NCBI GenBank assembly: GCA_033558025.1
Contig: JAUCEF010000010.1
Coordinates: forward strand, 893,001 to 957,000
Length of the DNA: 64,000 nt
Reading direction: 5' to 3'
DNA from: Phytophthora sp. 'mugwort'
Lineage: Eukaryota; Oomycota; Peronosporomycetes; Peronosporales; Peronosporaceae
A model generated the notes under the pieces. The model saw only the letters and a list, made by a program, of their open reading frames with translations. It ran no database searches and had not been told where the DNA came from. Made by a program: the position numbers and the translations under genes. Numbering within the stretch: position 1 is the stretch's first letter; every line of letters begins with the position of its first letter. Of the stretch, positions 11,201 through 23,943 are shown piece by piece.

Positions 11201-14200
11201 GGAATTCGCCATCAATGCCATGAAAGTCCCTTTCACGACCGTGACTCCGAGCGATAAAACGTCGCCCGTATTATTGAGCGTCATCTTCCGTTCCACCACA
11301 TCAATGATAGCTTCAAAGCGCTCAGCGCGTCCACACGAGTATAGCGTCAGCGTGTAAGCGATCCGCCACCAGCAACTGCATCGAGACTTCCAATTTCCCA
11401 GTCGTATCGGAAGACGAATCCAACCTTGGATGTGTAGATGATGACCCGACGAACTCATCACTCGAACTTCGTACGGCTCTACAGGCTCCGCCGACATCCC
11501 AGACGCTTCAATACCTGCCGATCAACGAGACTGAGCGTAGCACCCGTGTCGGCCAGCATTTGCGATGGAAGGCAGTCTATATGGCCCCCAGATAAAGCCT
11601 GGTAGTTAGTTACCCATAGCACAGACCACTCTTCTACCGCCAGCCTCAAAGCACGGTACCCACATTATCGTCTTCCTCGCCCACTCCAAGATCATTAGGC
11701 AAATCGACCCTGGCTATCTCAACTAGTCCCGGTCAATCCGCCCGTTGCGTGCTAAACCGTTCCGGACCAACTGTGAGAACGTAATGGAAAGCATCATCTT
11801 CGCATTTTGGCCGATTCTCATTATCGCCTAGAGCTTCGGCAAAAGCTTGGTACAGCGATGAGCAATCAAAGCAGACTCTCTTGTGGGTCCGTCGACGTCG
11901 TCGTTTTGCACTTGAAGGTCTCAGCCGTCCGTTTCGTTCGCTCAAGTTCTTCATAATCATGGAAGCATTATCGTCGTAGTATTCGCTTACCCACTCCACA
12001 CAGGTTGTTCTCGGAGACGTTCTCGCAAGCCTATTTCCTCCAAAATATTGTTCACAGCCACCGGAATAGCTTTCTATCCAGTTTGGGTATCTTGGGGAAT
12101 TTCGATCGTCCCAGCGTCACTCTTCTGCGAACATCCCAAATTATTGGCACGGTCTTCTCCCGCAGAGCCCTCTTTCAACATCAGATCCACAGCTTGCCAA
12201 ACTACTGTCCTCATCATCTCGCCGTGCTTCCCCGCAGAGCCGACATGCCGCAGCCTAACTGCTCTTCCACCCGGTGAAGATGCCATTTCTTTTTCCCCCT
12301 TGACCACATACACAAAACCCTCATCAACCGCCTTCTCGAGAGCCGAACCGTTCGTAAGTGCACCAGGTCGTTGTTAGCGCTTGATTATTTTTGACGGCGA
12401 CACCGCCACTGCAACCACACTCGATACGAGCTTACTGAAGTCGCGGTTGGCCTCTTATCCTCTTCAGACCTCCCCAGTTTCTCACAAAACCACTCCTTCG
12501 AATACTCTGGCGAAGCCTCGCTTTTACGAGACGCTGCTTTAATCCGTTCCAGCTCATCGACAGCGACGCTCAAGTAGCGAGAGGTGACTTCTAACGAGAG
12601 TTCATTTGAAGTTTTCGCATTTTATCTTGACACGCCTCTGGAGTTCACCTCGTCCAGCAGATACAATCGGTCCTCCAATTCTTTGTAATTGTTTTCGTCT
12701 TCGGTTGCGATGATCTCGCCTACCAATACCGTTGCATCCTGACCGGGATGACACATTTTAATGGCCTCCAATTCGACGTCCGCGGACAAACTCGAGTAAC
12801 ACACCTCGCTATCCGTGTCTTGCTTACCCCGGTCGGGCTAACTTCATCCTCGGGGGGCTTAGGTTCACTCACGGTCCCTTCAAGATTGTCAAGTACGCCT
12901 CTTGGACATCAATGCATCCGTCTCCACGGCTTGCTCAACCGTTGTTAGGGTCTCCCGTTGCCAGCCCAAGAAGACTGTGTCTCCGACGTCGACTTCTTCT
13001 CCCCATTCTCCTTCAAACGCCACGTACTGTTTATCCGGTCCATCCGCGACTGTTTCGCCGACACCTCGTGTCTCAGTGATCCGCTCTCTGGAAATCGAAG
13101 CATCAGCAGTCTCGCCACCTTCTTCGACAGCCTCGCCAACGGTACCAACAGTTCCGTTCTCTGCTTGCACATCCGTATTCACGCAAACCACGACCCTCTC
13201 CATTTCGCCCCTTTCAGCACTCCTTGTCGCGACCGAATCGAGGATTGCCTCGTGCTTGCCTGCCTCGTATCTCTCACCCTCGTACATGCTCATGCCACCT
13301 TCACCAAAGTCATTATCGGGTCCGTACTCGTACCATTCCTCGAGCTGCTTTTCGTAGGATCCGGCCACTTCCTCGTCGTATATTGCTTCCGTTCCTTCTT
13401 CAGACGCTGCAGCCCACGCCACATCGGCTCTTATCGTCATGTTGCTTCCATACCTAGCGTGGCCAGCACGGTGGTCCCCTGCGTCACCTGATAGACTCGA
13501 GAATGAAGTGAGCTTCTCATCCCTCTCTCGCGCCCCTTTCATCGACGAGGAGCCGGTGGCGGCGTACTCCCTTGGCCATGACCCGCCACCTTCGGCACCA
13601 ACTCTCGCAGCGATAACATCGCAGGGCAGTCCACTACCATGTGCCCAGTTCGTAATAAAAAAAAACGTCCGAGAGGCTGACGGACGACCGGTCCGTTCTA
13701 AGCCCTTCCCCTCTCGATATCGGAGGATCCCTCCTACTCAACCAGGATGTGTCCAAACTGACCACGCCGTCGGAACTCCATCGTTTGACGCTTGTACGCC
13801 GCTCGACCATGATATCTGTAGCTGCTTCGGCCTCACACTGGGATTCCTTCCTGCGTATGGGCATCGGCTTCCATCCGAATATTTCTGAAGAATCGAAAGT
13901 TCCCTTGCTGTCCGTGTGCGTTTCTTAGCGCCGGTGCAACATCCGTCACCGCCGACACTATGGGCGTACGGTTACGCGGCTACCTCGGCACTTGTCCGCT
14001 GCCACGGCTGTTGCTGTTGCATGAAAGTCTGCAGCTGCTACGTCAGGGGTAAAATGATGCCAACATTGGCTCCTCCTTCTGCTTCACAGGGGCTTCGTCC
14101 GAGAACTCGGCGTCCTCTTCGACCGGTCGGTACATGTCCTTGAGCATGAGCCACTCGCAGGATTCCGGTATGTCTCACGCCGGACTCGCGTCGAGTGTGG

Positions 14201-14250
14201 CCAACATTAGCTTATTCCTTAATTTTCTACGGAACAACTAGTCATGCATC
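8216..14250 (-). mobile_element. Ty3/Gypsy retrotransposon gag-pol relic
   Basis: On the minus strand, from high to low coordinates, I see an acidic gag-like region (13,542-12,889 and pieces down to 11,733, one with CFDC). Next is the aspartic protease with the active-site DTGA at 11,550-11,539. It is followed by reverse transcriptase (10,560-10,000) with MDILSGYWNVPMHED and an intact YLDD at 10,180-10,169. After that come the RNase H end (9,799-9,404, HHNPGTNMRLVDGLYHLSAG), the zinc-binding part and the integrase core. The integrase shows DNGSNVTSEITKSFYQML and AYHPQTQGLVERFHG at 8,824-8,700. Protease-RT-RNase H-integrase order is diagnostic of Gypsy. Many frameshifts and stops make it non-autonomous even though two active sites survive. 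Confidence 0.9.
12889..13542 (-). pseudogene. gag-like acidic open frame of the Gypsy relic
   Basis: A 217-codon open frame, very rich in Glu, Asp and Gly (for example YEKQLEEWYEYGPDNDFGEG), lies directly upstream of the pol part in the same orientation. It carries no domain I can name. Its place in the element makes it a piece of the gag or gag-pol leader polyprotein. The frame is broken on both sides. Confidence 0.5.
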
Positions 14251-14830
14251 TGGGAGTTGGGATAATTGGGAGAGTTGCACAGTACCGAGACTCGATCTCC
14301 CTATTCTTCTACAGACTGTTCGACACGTATGAGCTCCCCCATCAAGCGCTTCATCAAGCGTTTAGGCAACGCTCCGACATACGCGACCTTGCCTGCGTCA
14401 TCTGGCACAAGACAAGCACTAGCCTAGCGTTCACCATGTGCGCCCCGCCCTCAAGGCCCCTATCAACGACTGTTCTGGATCGCGAGGGGCTTACGGGTGA
14501 GATGGAAGTGCGGTTGCGACTTTTGGATGAGGTGACTCCAACTATTCTTCGGTTTCCTTGATATAGACAACTCTTTTCGGAATTTCGTCCGCCCGCTTGA
14601 GATATGTCCCATTTCAAAGGGTGTACACATAACAGCACTACGTCAACAGTCAGGACAATTATAGCAGGACGTATCCAAATACTTGATGTGTATTTGGGCG
14701 TCAGCCCACGAAACCCGAGTTTTATCACCGTATAAAACCTGACCATAGCCAGATAAAGGGGTATAAAACCGAGAGTGATTAAACCTTTTATGTAAGTTTT
14801 GGAAGGCACGCATGGGTCTATATTCCCTAC
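14251..14830. other. no recognised gene between Gypsy relic and inverted duplication
   Basis: A 105-codon frame (14,244-14,561, +) and a 167-codon frame (14,857-14,354, -) overlap here, but neither resembles a known family. From about 14,780 weak similarity to the complement of 27,380 begins, which may be the worn outer edge of the inverted duplication. Confidence 0.3.
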
Positions 14831-15569
14831 TGAAGTATAGACTTTTTGGTATACCACACTTTACTTTTTAATACCGTAGCGGGCAGGGCGCCTGGACCAA
14901 GTCTCCAGTCGCACCCCTTCGAGAAAATCAAACTGCAGGAAACGGCCTCCATGTCAGCTAATACGGCCCGGCTAGGACACTGACCGTGCTACTATCGGTT
15001 CCGGAAACAACATTCGACCGCGTTCAAGGAAATGGGTCTACATCAGACCCAATGGTATTTATGGTCTAGACCACAGCCAATTTTACCACTTTGTACCCTT
15101 TTTACGGACGAACGCTCAAGCGTCGGTAGTTTTTTTATCCAGCGGTGCGTCCACGCGGCTCGGTCCATTCTTTCTCTGGCCGGCCCCACGTCTCACTGGC
15201 CTCGCGGGGCTATTCTTCCACCAAAGTCGAGATCCAAAGACGAGAACAGTGCTCTCAACTACGCTGAAGCCGAACCATGGTTCTTGTCGCGTCATGCCGC
15301 TTTATGCGCCTGAGCTGCAGCGAAGACGACCACCCGCTCTTCCGCAGCTACTACGCCAGGTAGGACGCACACATTTTATCCACTACTAAATCTCGAATAG
15401 GAATACTGACTCGCAGACGCGACCTTGTACTGTATTCCCTTATAGGAGTAACCGAGAACGAGGCGTCAAGGTACAATCGCAGCGTTAGTCGTCTTGACCG
15501 TGCATTATTGCGGGATTATTGCTTCAACAACCGGTGGGTATACCGCCAACTAATATTGGTTCATGTTGA

Positions 15570-17998
15570 ATGACGAAGCTGCTTCGTTGCTTCCCGCATT
15601 GCTGTCCGGAGCACGTGCAGCGTTGCTACTGCGGTACTTCAGTCCACGTACAGGTGACGTTCGCTACGGCTCTACCGCCCGATAGTCAGCAGAGGCTGCT
15701 TGTGTGTGCTCGTTTCGAGCCATCGAGAGTAGTTCCTCCGTGGCCAACCAACATAGCGGACACGCCGGGCTTTGAGGGCGAGGACTATACCAACCAGGAG
15801 AACGAGCGCAAGTTACAGCCTGGCGAGGTCGTGGCACTCCCTGCGAGTCTCTTGTTGGCCGGCAAAACTAAATCAAAACAGACGCTGTGGATCCGAGCTG
15901 ACAGAGAAGGAGAAGCGAAGCAAAAGACACTCCCACAGGTTAGTAGCTTTGTGTTTATCACTTCTCGGAGAGTTTCCATCTGGACAAGCGAACACCGAAT
16001 TTGTTCCGTTGTGGCCTCATTTGATGCTAACCCCCTCATGACGGCTTGGGTGGATTGTAGAATGCCACGCTGTACGTACTCAACAACCACCGCTATCCCA
16101 AGTGGCTCTACAGCTACGACAGCAGCGTCACCAGGACACAGCGAGAGATGACGCACCACCTCGTCATATACGTCTTCCAGCTCATAGGCAACAGGTCACA
16201 GACAGGAGAGATCGATGCGGCCGTGCTAGCACGACACGAGTCGCCTGGGTTTTCACTCATCTCTTATCGCCGGTCAGGCAACAACGCCCGTGATGCGGGG
16301 TGCGACCTCCCAGCGCTTGATACAGCATCCAGCACTAAGTTTGCAGCGGTTGAAGTCGATGCATCAGTCTTGGCGTCGACGTCTGATGCTAGGGAAGTTG
16401 GTTTGGTTGGTCAGTCAACTCCATCTGGCACGAGGTCGGACTTCGAAACCAAGTCGGATCCAACACCGGCCTATGAATCAGCTTTCGCTTCAACAGAAAC
16501 AAATAATACGACTACGTCTCAATCTGCTACGGCTGGTAATACCGACAGTGACGCAGTCTTCTGGGCTAACGACGCCCGTGTGTATCATTCAAGCATAGCC
16601 GAAAAGGCAAAACACCTGCTGATTTTATGGCGCTTCCTCGGCTACGTGACCCTGTCCGAGGCGGGGGTTACTTCGGACACGCTCAACGCTCAGATTCGGT
16701 CTCACTGGCTGCATGGAGCTAAGGCTCTTCGGGCTTCACCGGGGGCCCGGACGTCGCAACTGGAGAGCGTCATGAGCTCGTTCCTGCTCAGCCTATGCAG
16801 GAATACACACACAATATCATCTGGTCAGCCTCCCTCGCGAGAGCAGGTAGTGGTTCAAGCAGCTGTTCATCTGTTGCTTCGAGCCTTATCGTCACGAGCC
16901 GTCCAGTACGCTGTGCAGTCAGCGTTCACGATGGAACCCGGAGGAGATATAGACAAGCGACAAGCTCGAGAGCGATTTATCATATTGGTGTCAGACCTCT
17001 ATGACATACTGAACGATCTAGTCCAGTTGGAGGCTCCTGATATAGCCTCAGCATTCCTACGAGGTCGGATTTCAGTGCCGACTCTGGTGGATGAAGTGCT
17101 CTCGTTGATTTACAGCTATAGACAATTTACTGGCCTTCGAAAAGAGGTATTGAGTTTACTTAGGGATCAACGGACATCGCACATGAGCTTGGGAACCGTA
17201 GAGAACCTCTTTGGAGCTTTTACGAACCAGATGCAAGATTTCATTTTTTCTGTAGGACCAGATCAAAGTGAACGGTGGACAGACAGTGGCAATCATCAAT
17301 TGAGTCCATGGAACCGAAGATGGCTGCTAGATCCCGGCTCAATCCAAGTAAGCAGCATCTCCCAAGACCATAGATTATCGATAGAGCCATCGCTGTTGGA
17401 ATTCTTACGGTATATTTACGAGGTTGCCTGCATTGAGATGGTGATACGAGACGATGGCTCACGGATGTCTGTACGCTCCATGCTCCCGATGATAAATGGG
17501 ATGACGCAGACGGAGCTTCTGTTAGATGGCCGTCTCCGAGCTTTCCGAGCCTCACCAAGTGGAATTTCTGCGATGTTGTCGACACCGGGAGGATGGTCGA
17601 TTGGAGACTACGCAGCGACCTTCTCAGGTCAAACCAACACCCTCGAGATCAATTTATACGCTGCTAGGGATAACATCACAGGCACGGACAACAACAGTCG
17701 GTATAGCGGGCAACTTGAGAACGGCACTATCGTACGCCGCATCAGCGTCACGTTCGTGTTGGAAGAGCAGTTACAGGCAGGAGATCTACCAGCTGCTGTC
17801 GACCCACGAGATCGTTTCATCTTCTTTAGCGGCGTTATCGCCCAAGCAATGGACATGGACACCCACGCGGAGAGTTCGTGGGGTTCTCAGCCAAACCTCG
17901 GGGATATGGCTGCTGCGAGCCGATCTGTAATACTGCAAGAGCTGCAGTGGATATCAAAGCTGGAGATTCAAGGCGGCTATGTCGCTGTCCAACCTTGA
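15570..17998 (+). CDS. unrecognised 768-aa protein, copy A (left arm)
   Basis: Predicted two-exon gene. Exon 1 is 15,570-15,938 (123 codons, ending CTCCCACAG before GTTAGT). A 122-nt intron with a CTAAC branch-like word follows, and exon 2 is 16,061-17,998 (645 codons). Splicing is in phase and gives NATLYVLNNHRYPKWLYSYD straight after exon 1. I do not recognise the family. The N-terminal 220 residues look beta-rich and end in ESPGFSLISYRRSGN. A Ser/Thr-rich linker follows (about residues 230-300). The rest is a mixed helical region with LLDGRLRAFRASPSG and GGWSIGDYAATF. There are no signal peptide or membrane segments. An in-frame stop directly precedes the ATG, so any earlier coding part would need another exon. 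The same gene recurs inverted at 23,944-26,372 and as a broken copy at 20,690-21,612. Confidence 0.7.
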
Positions 17999-18000
17999 TC

Positions 18001-20300
18001 CACCAACATTTGGCGGACTTACTGGCCTCGAACGCCGTGGAGTTCGGCACCGCTAGATACAGGATATATACTGCCTCTTGACATGGGCGCGTGGAGTGTA
18101 GGGAGCTGACGTACATAGGATGCGCTCATAGTGGACACTGGCTTGTGCTGAACTTGAATATTAAAGTTTATTGAGAACGACAATTTGCACTACTTGGAGT
18201 TCACATATCAAGCTTAACACTTGTCATTGATGCGGACGCCTTTCAGCAACTCTATCATCTAAATTGGTCTACCGTTCAGGAATCTGGAGGACACGATCTG
18301 CCCAGCGATTTGCATTTCCAAAAATCTACGAACAGTGAAAAATCTTGGGCGGAACGTGCACACTGGCAGCGCTCAGCGGTGTGCCCAACTCCAGAGTCCC
18401 CCAACGCGACTTGACTCAGTACAGTAATATGCCTTGCGACTACCGGTACCCTCATGATTTCAAATGTTCTCTCGACTCACACTTTACAGACTGAAAATCG
18501 AGAGCGGAAATTAAACCTGAATCCCGTGTTCACATTTATTTTCATCAGAGTGCCCAAATCGCGCACATTGCTGTTACCAATCCACCTATGCGTCTGCGTC
18601 TTTGTGCTCTTAGAAACAAACCTAACTCGAAATATGGCAACCCACTTGTTTTACGTTGGGAACCAGATCGCTCGAAAACAGCCCACAGTCCACTTGCTCC
18701 GATCCAAACTGTTGGTAGCAACATCAGCAAAATCACCCACTCGGCATAGAACAGGTTTGTGCTGTTGCGCTAGCAGCGCTTATGTGCTGTTTCTGCTACC
18801 GTTCACACCATAGCACACGCTTGGCATGGCTTACACCCCAATAGTAGAGGTTCCAAATTGTACCATGGTTCAAAGTGGGGGCTGTGATTACCTGACTACT
18901 AGACGGAAACAGGCGTAGCACTCCATTACATAATCATTTAATATATACTGGGCGTGCCACAAAACATCGTCCTGCAAACCACACCGAAACGAAATAAGTT
19001 CTGTGCTTGAGGCTACTCATCCTCTCAAGAAACACGAATGGACAGTTCATCTCTCGAAAAATCCGTCATTGTCAACACATTCATACTCCAATGGGCCCAA
19101 CCGTAATTTTTTTTATGGGCGGATGATGACAATTGATTATCTGTAAGCAGCTTGATCTTCATATCAACAGATGAGTTTCCTGAGCGACAGTTGAAAACTG
19201 CACAGTTCACGAGACACAACAGAGCGCATTATTCCTTCCCAAGATTTTCCCGTCACCGTTAAGCTTAGCCATGCCCGCACTCCCAGCATCTGCTCTTGGT
19301 TCCGATGTTGGGCTCTACCGCGGAGGAGTCAATAGCCAACAGTGAGCCGGCAGCAAAGATAAAACCAACAACCGAGTCTCCATCAAGCAACTAGGCTGCA
19401 CATGGAGCGCCACGATACCTTAGAAAATCCATCTGACCGGAACTCGAACGCGACGAATTAGTGTCATCTCACAGAGTACAGTGTCCGCCTTGTCCTGCCA
19501 CCAGGATGTGTGACTGTTCATATATGTATGACTCATGAAGATGTATAACGGACACCTTTCCAATTTGCACTAAAACGTATTCGGAGCCCAATCCATTTGT
19601 CGCTCGGGAAAGCACTGTTAGGCCGATAACATGAATAAATTCACTTGCAATCTGGACTCTTATCGGCCCTGTTCCCGTTCGTCCTGCCTGAACAACAACC
19701 GCGACAGCCGCAATCGTGGCGATAGGACGCTTAAAACTGTGTCCAGCACACGTGTACGCTCGTTGTTAAACGATGGCAGCGTCTTCAAACAGATATTGTC
19801 GGCCTGAGTCAGCATGAAGGCACCGCTAGCGCCGCGGATATACGCTGTAATCACCAGCCAAGAACAGTTATCGCCGGCTTCGAGAGCTGTGCGTGACCGA
19901 GCATCATGCTTCGCAGAGTTGTGCCGTCGCTCAAATTGCCTAGCAGAAATCCGACAAAAATCCCCCCCTAGCCGTCCTGACGTATTTCTTAGATATTTGT
20001 TGAAGAATCGTCCCCATAGTCAAACGCCCCCAACATGAGCGACAAACTTCCACGAGGACACTTGATAAAGCGCTGAGCGGAGCAATACGCAGTGCAATCG
20101 ACAAATATGTGGAAGTGTTGTTGTCCTTGCCCAACAACCTCTGGCCACTGGTGAGGCAGCTCTTATGGGTTACTAGAACTGTATGGAACGTCAGCGCGCG
20201 AAAAATAGATGTGAGGTTGCCTGCCTGACGGTACGCTCGATCCAGAGGTGCCGATATTAGTATCAGCCAGTGGAACGGAGCATTGCTCAGAGACATGCCC
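18001..20300 (+). repeat. downstream part of left repeat unit (non-coding or decayed)
   Basis: 3' flank of copy A, matched on the opposite arm by 23,941-21,790. The first 700 bases are near-identical between arms, the rest only similar. Short open frames (for example 18,454-18,813, or the frame around 19,814-20,038) are partly shared with the other arm (RDRASCFAELCRRS versus CDRASCFAKLCRRS). They are broken at different places, so they are probably remnants of an older coding sequence of unknown nature. Confidence 0.5.
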
Positions 20301-21790
20301 AGTAACCTGCTAACTCTTGGCAATGGAGATCGAAGTGAAGCCACAACGTTCTACCAATTTGGACGTACGTGTGTCTTGGTCGCGTCAGTACTAATCTGGA
20401 GCTCTCTGAACGTACTGCTTTGGAGGCAGCACTACAGGGGCACTATACGCTGGACCCTTTTCTCGAAAACCACAGTTGCAAGCCTCAGCTACTTTTGGCC
20501 ACGCATGTTGATCGCCGGTAACCCCACGAGAGTTGGGCCTGCCAGGCTCCTCTCGGAGATTATGTTGATAAAGTGATGGCTTGAGTTGTCTTCGCTAAAA
20601 CTAATGTGCGTCCGAGCGACTGGTTTTACGCTCATCACTTCTCCAACTGGGTGGTGGACCGGCGTCTAACTGCGAGGATCCATTTTCATTTCATCGACGT
20701 CAGTCTGGCGAATCGAAATCAACTGCTGTGAACTTGATGCTGGATGCCACATCAACAGCAGGCAGGCCACAGCCGTCGTCACGAACGTTGTTGCCAGATC
20801 GCCGGTAAAAAATGAGTGAAAACCCAGGCGAGCGAGTACGGCCACATCAAGTTCTCAGGACTGCAAGCTGGTACCCCTACGTAGACGATCAAGCGATGGT
20901 CATCTTGCGTTGCGTCATTCCGATGTTGCTGGTTGTTGAGTACAACAGGACGCCACAATCCGATCGTTCGATAGGCAATAGTATCCATCATATAGTGAGT
21001 TATTCACGTTAGTCAAATATTAGTCAAATGACTTGACTGTAAAACCCATCGTATTTTCTCCTTCGTCTCGCCTTCCTTGTCAGCTCGGATCCAGACGCTC
21101 TGCTTTACCTTACACCCGCCCGGGGACAAGAGAGACTCCAGCAGCGACACCATCTCGCATGGCTGCAGCTTGCATTCATTCCCACGGTTGGTCTCATCGT
21201 TCCCTTCGAGCCCCGATGCGTCAGCTGAACTCGTCGACCAGAGCGGGACCAGTCGCGAAGGTTCGAAGCGAGCACAGACAATGAGGTTCCCCTGAACAGC
21301 TGCAGACACTTCGGCAGCGAAGGTCACCAGCACGTAGACGGAGGAGATGGGAGGAGATGCAGTAGCAGCGCTGGACGTGCCCCCGTAGCTGACGCGCCAC
21401 ATCACACATACGTTAGGTCGGAGTAGGTCGGGATTGTGACTTGTATCGCACTTGGAGTTGGAGTGAGCATGTTCCAGAAGCTCGAATGGGGGGATTACAA
21501 CCCGGACTCGAGGGATACAGAAGGGAAAAAGCTGCCATGAGGCCTTATCTATCTCAGAACGGAAAATATATTGTGGCTGCCGCTGGGGGTCTGCTGGAAC
21601 TGAGGCAAACAAACTTGCGGACTAGAAAATTTCTTTTTACAGGTCGGGTAGAAACCACAGTGCGTTTTTGTTTCAGTCGAACCTCTGTGTAAGGGACGCG
21701 CCGTGTAGCCATTACTCTCCCCTTCTACGGCATAGCCCCCCAGTTAGATATAAACACCTGTGTTAATGGCTAAAACGGCAGCATCAAAAG
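20300..21790. other. spacer of the inverted duplication
   Basis: The centre, where the arms no longer match each other. It is not unique DNA: most of it is a decayed third copy of the 768-aa gene on the minus strand. The 20,300-20,640 part has a 97-codon frame on + with no recognised motif. Confidence 0.6.
20690..21612 (-). pseudogene. third, truncated copy of the 768-aa gene
   Basis: Minus-strand pieces match the start of copies A and B. IVCARFEPSRLVPLWSTSSAD and SVWIRADKEGETKEK (21,345-21,040) correspond to exon 1. VVLNNQQHR and AWVFTHFLPAIWQQRS (20,950-20,780, the latter in a shifted frame) correspond to exon 2. Nucleotide similarity continues to about 20,690, where CATCCAGCATCAAGTT parallels the functional copies, and then fades. 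Overall it is much more diverged than A is from B, has frameshifts and lacks the C-terminal two thirds. It lies head to tail behind copy B on the same strand, so it is the next unit of a former tandem array. Confidence 0.75.
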
Positions 21791-23943
21791 AGGCCGATTC
21801 ACTCAGTTCGTATGTCGGGTGTGCAGCCCAGCCTGCGTCAGGAGGACCGGCGGCCCTGGCAGCATTTGGATTAGTACGGAATATCGAGCAGTAGACGTCA
21901 AGGCTCTGACCTCGTTCCAGTTCATCAATCTAGCAGTCAATATTGCCTGCCTAATGCGTGGCGTGACGAAGCGACGAAGCAAGGACAACAACATTTCCAC
22001 ATCTTCGTCGACAGCACTGCTCATGTCGGGGGCGTTTTGACTATGTGGATAATTCTTCAACAAATATCCAAGAAGTACGTCAGGACGGTATTTTGTCGGA
22101 TTTCTGCTAGAGCGGCGACACAACTTTGCGAAGCATGATGCTCGGTCACATACAACTCCCGAAGGTGGCGATAACTGTTCCTGGCTGGTGATTACCGCGC
22201 ACATCCGTGGGGTGGCGGTGCCAGCATGCTGACTCAGGACGATAATTCTATTTGAAAACGTTGTCATCGTTTAACAACGAGCGTGCACGTGTGTTGACAA
22301 AGTTTTAAGCGTCTTATCGCCACGATTGTGGCTGTCGCGTTTGTTGTTCAGGCAGGACGAACCGGAACATGGCCGATGAAAAGTCTAGATTGCAAGTGAA
22401 TTTATTCACGTTATCTGCCTAGCAGCGCTTTCCCGAGCGACAAATCGATCGCGGCCCCGAATATGTTTCTGAAAATTGGAAAAGTGTCGCACTGATGAGT
22501 CATTCATATATGAACACTCACACACCCCGGCTGGCTTGACAAGGCAGACACCGTGCTCTGTGAGGACACTAGCTCGTCGCGTTCGAGTTCTGGTCATATG
22601 GTTTTTCTGAGGTGTACCAAGCGCTCCATGTGCAGTCTAGTTGTTGGGTCGAGACCGGTTGTTGGTTTTATCTTTGCTGCCGGCTCACTGTTGACTGTTG
22701 ACTCCTCAGCGGTAGAACACAACTTCGGAACCAAGAGCAGAGGGGAGTAAGCTTAACGGTGACGCGAAAATCTTGGGAGGGAATAATGTTCTCTGTTGTG
22801 TGCTGGTGAATTGTGCGGTGTTCAAGTGCCGCTCAAGAAGCTCATCTGCTGACATGGAGATAAAGCAAAAAAATGCTTACAGACAATTAATTGCCAGCGT
22901 CCACCCGTAAATTATGGTCGGGTCCATGGGGATAAAATGTGTTGACAATGACGGATTTACAAGATGACTGTCCATACGTGTTTTTGAGAGAATGAGTAGC
23001 CACAAGGATAGAGACGGACTTATTTCGTTTCGGTGTGGTTAGCAGGACGATGTTGTGTGCCACGCCTATTACTTGTTTAAGTAATGGAGTGCTAGGTCTG
23101 TTTTCGTGTACCACAGCCCCCATTTTGAACCATGATGTGAACGGTAGCAGAAGTAACATACCCTTTGTGGCGCAACAACACAAATCTACTCTACGCCGAG
23201 TGGGTTTTATTTTATAGATGTCGTTACCAGGAGTTTGGATTGGAGCAAGTGGACTGTGGGCTGTTTTCGAGCGATCTGGTTCCCAACGTAAAACAAGTGG
23301 GTTGCCATATTTCGAGTTAGGTTTGTTTCTAAGAGCACAAAGACGCAGACGCATAGGTGGATTGGTAACAGCAATGTGCGCGATTTGGGCACTCTGATGA
23401 AAATAAATGTGAACACGGGATTCAGGTTTAATTTCCGCTCTCGATTTTCAGTCTGTAAAGTGTGAGTCGAGAGAACATTTGAAATCATGAGGGTACCGGT
23501 AGTCGCAAGGCATATTACTGTACTGAGTCAAGTCGCGTTGGGGGACTCTGGAGTTGGGCACACCGCTGAGCGCTGCCAGTGTGCACGTTCCGCCCAAGAT
23601 TTTTCACTGTTCGTAGATTTTTGGAAATGCAAATCGCTGGGCAGATCGTGTCCTCCAGATTCCTGAACGGTAGACCAATTTAGATGATAGAGTTGCTGAA
23701 AGGCGTCCGCATCAATGACAAGTGTTAAGCTTGATATGTGAACTCCAAGTAGTGCAAATTGTCGTTCTCAATAAACTTTAATATTCAAGTTCAGCACAAG
23801 CCAGTGTCCACTATGAGCGCATCCTATGTACGTCAGCTCCCTACACTCCACGCGCCCATGTCAAGAGGCAGTATATATCCTGTATCTAGCGGTGCCGAAC
23901 TCCACGGCGTTCGAGGCCAGTAAGTCCGCCAAATGTTGGTGGA

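Larger units (their letters stand above)
14830..20300 (+). repeat. left arm of giant inverted duplication
   Basis: This arm matches the reverse complement of about 21,790-27,330. Three zones are visible. 14,830-15,106 is homologous but diverged. 15,107-18,700 is almost identical to 26,835-23,242 (positions sum to 41,942 throughout). 18,701-20,300 is again homologous but diverged, with small indels. In the near-identical zone I saw only two substitutions, at 16,832 and 16,858. The arm carries gene copy A. No terminal target-site duplication was seen. Confidence 0.92.

Noticed and set aside
12902..13491. Long plus-strand frames opposite the Gypsy gag-like region
   Set aside because: The acidic minus-strand frame is contiguous with the element. 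The plus frames are Ser/Pro/His-rich shadows.
16290..17930. Additional 60-134-codon frames inside the 768-aa gene on both strands
   Set aside because: They lie within the main frame, recur in both arms simply because the DNA is the same, and have no motifs.
18454..18813. A 119-codon frame repeated in both arms (23,207-23,488 on the other strand)
   Set aside because: Cys/Leu-rich, no family match and truncated by divergence in the right arm. Its presence in both arms only reflects the duplication.
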